Shown here in pieces: positions 59,189 through 64,000 of a stretch of 64,000 nt of DNA; position 1 is the first letter of the stretch, and each line of letters opens with the position of its first letter. Made by a program: the position numbers and the translations under genes. The notes beneath the pieces are model-generated. The model was not told where the DNA came from. It did not search any database and was given only the letters and a program-made list of their open reading frames with translations. This DNA comes from Microbacterium sp. C5A9 (GTDB lineage Bacteria; Actinomycetota; Actinomycetes; Actinomycetales; Microbacteriaceae), in the NCBI RefSeq assembly GCF_022627955.1, contig NZ_JABXGD010000004.1, forward strand, positions 248,001 to 312,000, in the 5' to 3' direction.

Positions 59189-60496
59189 CTACTTCGAGAC
59201 GAGCTCCGAGGGAAGGTCCTTCGCCGTCGAGATCGCGCGGTGCTGCCGCACGGTCATGGTGAGGATCGCGCCGACGATCATGATGCCGCCGGTGATGTAG
59301 AGCGCGATCGTCGCGACGCCGGTGGTGTCCTTCACGAAGCCGATCAGGTACGGGGCGGCGAAGCCGGCGAGGTTTCCGGTCGAGTTGATGAGTGCGATGC
59401 CTCCGGCGAGCGCGGTGCCGGCGAGCATCGAGGTCTGGAAGCTCCAGAAGATCGCGGGGATCGACAGTGCTCCGGCGTTCGCGAGGCAGAGTCCGATGAT
59501 GCCCCAGACCGGATCGGTGCCCGCGATGATGCAGATCGCGAAGCCGGTGGCGCTGAGCAGGAAGGCCGCGGCGATGAACCGGCGGCGCTCCCCCGCCCGG
59601 TCCGAGAGGAAGCCGAAGGTCACCATCGACACGATCGCCGCGAGGCTCGGCAGCGCGCTGAGGAACCCGATCTGCACGGTGTCGGTGATGCCGAGGTCGC
59701 CGATGAGCGTGGGCAGCCAGAAACTGATCCCGTAGAGGGCGAAGTTGTACGAGAAGTACACGGCGGTGAGCAGCCAGATCAGCTTGCTCGTGAAGACCTT
59801 GCGCAGCGGGGTCTCGGCTTCGTCGACGCGCTCGGCGGCGAGCAGGGCGCCGAGGCGATCGCGCTCGGGTTCGGTGAGCCAGGTGACGGTGCGGTAGTCC
59901 TCCTGCAGGCAGAACAGGATGACGATGCCGAGCACCACGGTCGGGATCGCCTCGATGACGAACAGCCACTGCCAGCCCGCGTGGCCCCAGACGCCGTCCA
60001 TGCCGCTGAGGATGAAGCCGGAGACCGGGCCTCCGATCAGGCCGGACGACGCGAGGGCGATGTAGAAGATGCCCCAGGCGCGACCACGTCGGCTGGCCGG
60101 GAACCAGTGCGCCATGTAGAAGAGGATGCCGGGGATGAAGCCGGCCTCGGCGACACCCAGGAGGAAGCGCAGCAGGTAGAACATCCACTCGCTGTCGACG
60201 ATGAACATGAGCCCCGAGATGAGACCCCAGGTGATCATGATGCGCGCGATCCAGCGGCGGGCGCCGACCTTGGCGAGGATGAGGTTCGAGGGGATCTCGA
60301 AGATGAAATATCCGATGAAGAACAGGCCGGCGCCGAGGCCGTAGACCACGTTCGAGAAGCCGAGGTCGGCGCTCATGGTCGCCTGCGCGTAGCCGATGTT
60401 CACGCGGTCGAGGTAGGAGAGGAAGAAGCCGAGCATCGCGAGCGGGAGCACGCGCAGCATCACCTTCCGGAAGAGCTTGTCGTCGTTGACGGTCAT
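59189..60496 (-). CDS. MFS transporter, anion:cation symporter (ACS) family
   Basis: This 435-residue carrier has 12 predicted helices and the ACS features LSYLDRVNIGYAQA in helix 1, FFIGYFIFEIPSNLILAKVGARRWIARIM (key YFIFEIPSN) and the helix-4 motif RFLLGVAEAGFIPG. ACS members import organic anions such as hexuronates, galactonate, phthalate or tartrate. It is the last gene of the right-end operon, 21 bases after an amidohydrolase gene and before a strong terminator. Confidence 0.92.
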   Translation of the reverse strand: MTVNDDKLFRKVMLRVLPLAMLGFFLSYLDRVNIGYAQATMSADLGFSNVVYGLGAGLFFIGYFIFEIPSNLILAKVGARRWIARIMITWGLISGLMFIVDSEWMFYLLRFLLGVAEAGFIPGILFYMAHWFPASRRGRAWGIFYIALASSGLIGGPVSGFILSGMDGVWGHAGWQWLFVIEAIPTVVLGIVILFCLQEDYRTVTWLTEPERDRLGALLAAERVDEAETPLRKVFTSKLIWLLTAVYFSYNFALYGISFWLPTLIGDLGITDTVQIGFLSALPSLAAIVSMVTFGFLSDRAGERRRFIAAAFLLSATGFAICIIAGTDPVWGIIGLCLANAGALSIPAIFWSFQTSMLAGTALAGGIALINSTGNLAGFAAPYLIGFVKDTTGVATIALYITGGIMIVGAILTMTVRQHRAISTAKDLPSELVSK

Positions 60497-60517
60497 GGGG
60501 GGGTCCTTGGTCTTGTG

Positions 60518-61450
60518 TCAGGAGGAGGGGTCGGGAAGGGGGCGGGGCGCGTACACGCGCTGGGCGGTGTCATGGAAGACCGCTCGCTGGGCGTCGGCGT
60601 CGAAGGTCGAGAGGATCTCCCGGTACCCGTCGACGAGACCCGGATAGTCGATGAACATGCCGTCGACGGGGAAGTTGCTGCCGAACATCACCCGCTCCGC
60701 ACCGAACACGTGCACGAGGGTCTCGATCGGGCCGCGGTTCGCCTGCACGGTCCAGGGCGTTCCGGCGACGCAGAGCCCTGAGGCCTTGATCACGACGTTC
60801 GGCGCCTCGGCGATCCGCTCGAGGGCGGCGCGCCATGCGGCCACGGTCTCGTCGTCGCGGTCCGCGAGGACTCCCGCGTGGTCGATCACCAGGGTGGTCT
60901 CGGGGACGTCGTCGGCGAGGCGACGAGCCTCGTCGAGGTTCCACCACGGGGTCTGCAGGTCGAAGTGCAGGCCGTGCCCGGCGAGGCGCGCATAGCCGTC
61001 GCGCCAGGCGTCGTCGCTCAGCAGCGATCGCACGCCCGCCGCGGCCTCGGCGGGCGATGCCGCCCCACCCGGCTTGTGGCGCACGCTCTTCACGGTCGGC
61101 ACCGCGGCGAGTTCGGCGAGCCGATCAGCGGCATCCGGAGCATCCAGCCACGCCTGCGCGACCATCGACCCCGGCACGCCCGACTCCTCGCGATACCTCT
61201 CGACCGCGCGCACCTCGTCGAGGCCCTCGCCCGGCACCCACTCCGCCTCCATGTACACCGAGGCGATGACGCCGGTGCCCGCGATGTCGCGCAGGTAGTC
61301 GGCGGGCAGGTAGTCGCGTTTGATGGGCTCGTAGTCGCCGTAGCGGTGCGCGACCCGCGCACCGGGAGCGAGCCAGGGGTGACGCCCGAGATCGAGATCC
61401 CACACGTGGTGGTGGGAGTCGATGATCGGCCCGTCGTAGAGCTCAGGCAT
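60518..61450 (-). CDS. Amidohydrolase family 2, lactonase-like
   Basis: This 310-residue TIM-barrel hydrolase opens with the metal motif IIDSHHHVWDLDLGRHPWL and has VIDHAG and the late MFGSNFPVDGMF with the conserved aspartate. The closest named relatives are L-fuconolactonase, L-rhamnono-lactonase and 2-pyrone-4,6-dicarboxylate hydrolase. It overlaps the MFS gene stop by eight bases. Sugar lactone hydrolysis is likely, but sulfo- or aromatic lactones cannot be excluded. Confidence 0.88.
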   Translation of the reverse strand: MPELYDGPIIDSHHHVWDLDLGRHPWLAPGARVAHRYGDYEPIKRDYLPADYLRDIAGTGVIASVYMEAEWVPGEGLDEVRAVERYREESGVPGSMVAQAWLDAPDAADRLAELAAVPTVKSVRHKPGGAASPAEAAAGVRSLLSDDAWRDGYARLAGHGLHFDLQTPWWNLDEARRLADDVPETTLVIDHAGVLADRDDETVAAWRAALERIAEAPNVVIKASGLCVAGTPWTVQANRGPIETLVHVFGAERVMFGSNFPVDGMFIDYPGLVDGYREILSTFDADAQRAVFHDTAQRVYAPRPLPDPSS

Positions 61451-62738
61451 GTGCGACCGCCTTGCGCACGCCGCGCCCCTCGAAGTCGATCGACAGCGAG
61501 CCGATCAGGTAGATCGCGGCGCAGACGGCGAGGTAGATGAGCACCGCGGTGTAGCCGCCGGTGAACTGCACGAGCAGACCCGCGACGATCGGCACGACGA
61601 TGCCCGCCGAGGTGCCGGCGAAGTTCATGACGCCGCCGACGACGCCCACGCGCTCGGGCTTGGCCAGACGCCCCGGGATCGTCCAGTACAGACCGCCGAA
61701 CAGGTTGAAGAAGACGCCGATGCAGAGCAGCGTCACGGCCGTCGTGGCGTCGTTCACGAACGGCAGCGCCACGAGCGCCATCAGGCTCAGCGCACCCGAG
61801 CCGCCGAAGAGCAGCTTGAAGGCGCGGTTGGGCGACATGCGCTTCTGCAGGGTGTCGGCCAGGATGCCGCTGAGGATCTCGCCCACGGCACCGCAGAGGA
61901 AGATGAGGAACGTCGCGAAGCCCATCGCGGCGAGGTCGAGCCCGCGCGCCTGGGAGAGGTAGGTCGGGCCCCAGGTGACCAGGCCCCAGAAGACCATGGC
62001 CCAGCCGATGCGTCCGACGACCATCCAGAAGACCGTCGCACGGCTCATGCCCGGCGGGTCCTCCTGCGCACGCTCTTCGGCGCCGCCCGAGCGGATGAGC
62101 TCCTCTTCGGCGCGGTTGACGAGCGGATGCTCCGACGGGTGGTTGCGGATGAACAGGGCGACGCCGATGCCGATCACGACCGTCGCCAGACCGATGATGA
62201 CGAACGACCAGCGCCACGATCCCGTCGCGGTGATGAGACCCGTGACGACGAGTGCGCCGAACGCCGATCCGAGCGGTGCTCCGGAGTCGATGAGCGTCAC
62301 GCCGGTCGAGCGGTGCTTCGCGGGCAGCCAGCGGGTGACGAGCTTGTTGGCCGAGGGCATGTAGGGCGCCTCGAAGGCCCCGAGTCCGAGCCGGCTCAGC
62401 ACCAGCATGACCGCATTCACCGCGAGACCGGCGAGAGCCGTGAACGACCCCCAGATCACGGCGGCGATGCCGATGACGCGGCGCGGCCCGAACCGGTCGG
62501 CTGCGGCGCCGCCGGGGATCTGGAACAGGCAGTAGGTCCAGAAGAAGGCGGAGAGGATGAGCCCCTGCACGGCAGGCTCGAGGAGGAACTCGGCGCTGAT
62601 CGTGGGCAGCGCCACCGAGAGCGACGCGCGGTCGATGCAGTTGATCGTGTAGAAGACGAAGAGCACGACGATGACCCACCAGCGGATCTTCGTGGGGCGT
62701 GCGGTGCGGGCGGCGGTGCCCTGGTCGACGGTGGTCAT
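61443..62738 (-). CDS. MFS transporter, anion:cation symporter (ACS) family
   Basis: This 431-residue carrier has INCIDRASLSVALPTIS in helix 1, a FWTYCLFQIPGGAAADRFGPRR loop 2-3 and RLGLGAFEAPYMPS in helix 4, typical of glucarate/galactarate/hexuronate-type ACS carriers. It is encoded between two amidohydrolase genes with 1- and 8-base overlaps. It is clearly different in sequence from the 59189-60496 carrier, so the two are not a recent duplication. Confidence 0.92.
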   Translation of the reverse strand: MTTVDQGTAARTARPTKIRWWVIVVLFVFYTINCIDRASLSVALPTISAEFLLEPAVQGLILSAFFWTYCLFQIPGGAAADRFGPRRVIGIAAVIWGSFTALAGLAVNAVMLVLSRLGLGAFEAPYMPSANKLVTRWLPAKHRSTGVTLIDSGAPLGSAFGALVVTGLITATGSWRWSFVIIGLATVVIGIGVALFIRNHPSEHPLVNRAEEELIRSGGAEERAQEDPPGMSRATVFWMVVGRIGWAMVFWGLVTWGPTYLSQARGLDLAAMGFATFLIFLCGAVGEILSGILADTLQKRMSPNRAFKLLFGGSGALSLMALVALPFVNDATTAVTLLCIGVFFNLFGGLYWTIPGRLAKPERVGVVGGVMNFAGTSAGIVVPIVAGLLVQFTGGYTAVLIYLAVCAAIYLIGSLSIDFEGRGVRKAVAHA

Positions 62739-63751
62739 CAGTGGTCCTCGGAATGGGTCTCTGCGGATGGGGGATCGGTCGGGAGGGAGGAGAGGTCGAG
62801 CCGGTAGACGCGCGCGGCGGTGCCGTGGAACAGCGCGTCGAGCCCGGCGGCGTCGAGGTCGGCCGCCCCGGCGAGGATCGTGTCCATCACCTCGTCGAAG
62901 TCGGCGGCCGTGAGCGTGGCGACGGGCAGGTTCGAGGCGAACAGGGCGCGGTCGGCACCGAAGATCGCGAGGGTGTCGCGGACGACCGTCTCGTTCGAGA
63001 CGCGATCCCAGCGGTTGGGGTGCAGGCCCAGTTCCGAGACCTTGACGACGGTCTGCGGCAGGGCGGCCAGGCGCTCCATGCCGTCGCGCCACAGACGCAG
63101 CCCCTCGTCGGAGCGGTCGAGCGGCAGCCCGCAGTGGTTCACGACCACGGGGAGGTCGGGGAAGTCCGCGAGCACGTCGGCCGCCTCGGCCAGGTGGTAG
63201 AACGGCACGCGCAGGTCCCACGAGAATCCGTGCGCCGCGAGGGCGGCGATCCCCTCGACCCATTCCGGGTCGTGGAGCGTGCCCGCCCCGGTCGCGCTCT
63301 CGCCGGCGCGGGCGGCGATCACGGGCTTCGAGCGGATGCCGCGCACGATCGACCGCGCCGCATGCGCGGCCAGCACCTCATCGCGGTCGGCCTGCAGGAA
63401 GCCGACGTGCGCGACGGCGGCGAGCGGGAACCGCCCGCCGGTGGCGTCGCTGAGACCCTGGAGGAAGTCGTCCTCGGCCACCTGCTCGCTGCGGCTGCGC
63501 TCGGCCTCGCAGTGCACGGTGCCGATGACGTTCCAGCCCTCGGTCGCCGCCCGATACTCGCGGGGCAGGAAGGTGCGGCGCATGGCGTTGTAGTCGCCGA
63601 GGAAGAAGTCCTCGTTGTACTCGTCCTGGATCCACGGCCAGTGTCCGTCGCCGGCGAGGTCCCAGAAGTGGTGATGGGCGTCGACGAGCCGCAGCTCGTA
63701 CCCCTCGGGCAGGCGCGATCGGCGGATGCGGCGAGCGGCCTCGACGCTCAC
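62738..63751 (-). CDS. Amidohydrolase family 2, lactonase-like
   Basis: This 337-residue metal hydrolase has LVDAHHHFWDLAGDGHWPWIQ near residues 22-42, a central VVNHCGLPLDRSDEGLRLW and FASNLPVATLTA near the C-terminus. It is a distant relative of the 60518-61450 protein. The start is GTG (63751), overlapping the upstream gene stop by four bases. It probably hydrolyses a lactone or a similar cyclic acid imported by one of the neighbouring carriers. Confidence 0.88.
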   Translation of the reverse strand: MSVEAARRIRRSRLPEGYELRLVDAHHHFWDLAGDGHWPWIQDEYNEDFFLGDYNAMRRTFLPREYRAATEGWNVIGTVHCEAERSRSEQVAEDDFLQGLSDATGGRFPLAAVAHVGFLQADRDEVLAAHAARSIVRGIRSKPVIAARAGESATGAGTLHDPEWVEGIAALAAHGFSWDLRVPFYHLAEAADVLADFPDLPVVVNHCGLPLDRSDEGLRLWRDGMERLAALPQTVVKVSELGLHPNRWDRVSNETVVRDTLAIFGADRALFASNLPVATLTAADFDEVMDTILAGAADLDAAGLDALFHGTAARVYRLDLSSLPTDPPSAETHSEDH

Positions 63752-64000
63752 AGCCGCACACCCTCCACGAACGCGGCGCGCACGTCGTCCGCGACGCCGT
63801 CGAGGTCGGAGATCCGGATGAGCTCGCCCTCGGCGACGTCACGCACGAGGCGTGCGCCGGAGAGCAGGTAGTACGCGGCGGCGAGCGCGTCGTCGGTGTC
63901 GCTGAGCGCGTCGGCGCGGTCGATGATCACGGGGCGGACGCCGTCGATCTCGTGGTGGTGTCCTCGCACCTCGAAGGTCGTGCCGGCGACGAGTGCGGCC
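63748..64000 (-). CDS. C-terminal fragment, possible SAF-domain oxidoreductase (cut by window edge)
   Basis: Only the last 83 residues are visible; the frame is open to base 64000, so the gene starts outside the window. The segment DDALAAAYYLLSGARLVRDVAEGELIRISDL resembles the C-terminal SAF-like domain found after homoserine-dehydrogenase-like Rossmann proteins (key words AAYYLLSGARL). The assignment is tentative. An internal GTG at 63969 is not a credible start. It is the first visible cistron of the right-end operon. Confidence 0.5.
   Translation of the reverse strand, partial: AALVAGTTFEVRGHHHEIDGVRPVIIDRADALSDTDDALAAAYYLLSGARLVRDVAEGELIRISDLDGVADDVRAAFVEGVRL

Noticed and set aside
58665..60188. 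507-codon open frame on the - strand
   Set aside because: It spans the strong terminator and overlaps the MFS and flavoenzyme genes in another frame; no recognisable domain.
1..64000. Search for CRISPR arrays, insertion sequences, tRNA or rRNA genes and phage genes
   Set aside because: No regularly spaced direct repeats, transposase-like proteins, terminal inverted repeats or RNA gene signatures were recognised by eye.

Overview
The window is GC-rich, densely packed actinobacterial chromosome. Frequent GTG starts, 4-base start/stop overlaps (ATGA, GTGA), a DtxR/IdeR-type iron box, an ECF sigma factor with an RskA-like anti-sigma factor, a class F sortase and GAF-PucR regulators all suggest Microbacteriaceae, most like Microbacterium (inference; no rRNA is present). 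I see no tRNA, rRNA, CRISPR array, insertion sequence or phage gene. No gene-free stretch exceeds 300 bases; the longest are 58915-59188, 22066-22300 and 49039-49248. Most genes run leftward (- strand) in long operons.

Left part (1-13.3 kb): the end of a long-chain acyl-CoA synthetase gene and a DUF1295 membrane reductase gene (+ strand), then a leftward sialic acid operon (12474 to 2671). It encodes a peptide-type ABC importer with a fused permease-ATPase, then NanA, NanK, NanE, NagB and a DUF4862-like protein. A divergent GntR/FadR-family regulator has a symmetric operator inside its own promoter. No NagA deacetylase is present.

13.4-22 kb: an envelope operon (DUF4397 surface protein, class F sortase lipoprotein, ECF sigma factor, anti-sigma factor), a siderophore-iron uptake operon (binding protein, two permeases, ATPase, siderophore-interacting reductase) behind an IdeR-like box, and an alpha/beta hydrolase.

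22-39.9 kb: a catabolic block with two MHS-type carriers, a GAF-PucR regulator, enoyl-CoA hydratase, CaiB CoA-transferase, an M20 amidohydrolase, a second peptide-type ABC importer (again with a fused permease-ATPase), a hydantoinase/oxoprolinase-DUF917 pair and a divergent PucR regulator.

39.9-59 kb: the most interesting part. An eight-gene leftward operon (49038 to 39904) encodes degradative HMG-CoA reductase, HMG-CoA lyase, CaiB CoA-transferase, a hot-dog hydratase, a PaiB-like flavoprotein, a canonical ornithine cyclodeaminase and two YtcJ-type amidohydrolases. Divergent from it lie an RdmC-like esterase gene and a second GAF-PucR regulator gene, followed by a convergent third peptide-type ABC importer operon headed by a sarcosine-oxidase-like flavoenzyme. 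I infer that this set dismantles an amide or ester made of ornithine and a mevalonate-like C6 acid. Fungal fusarinine-type siderophores, built from N5-anhydromevalonyl-N5-hydroxyornithine, fit that description.

Right end (59-64 kb): two MFS carriers alternate with two lactonase-like amidohydrolases, downstream of a gene cut by the window edge. A strong hairpin terminator at 59106-59141 ends this unit.
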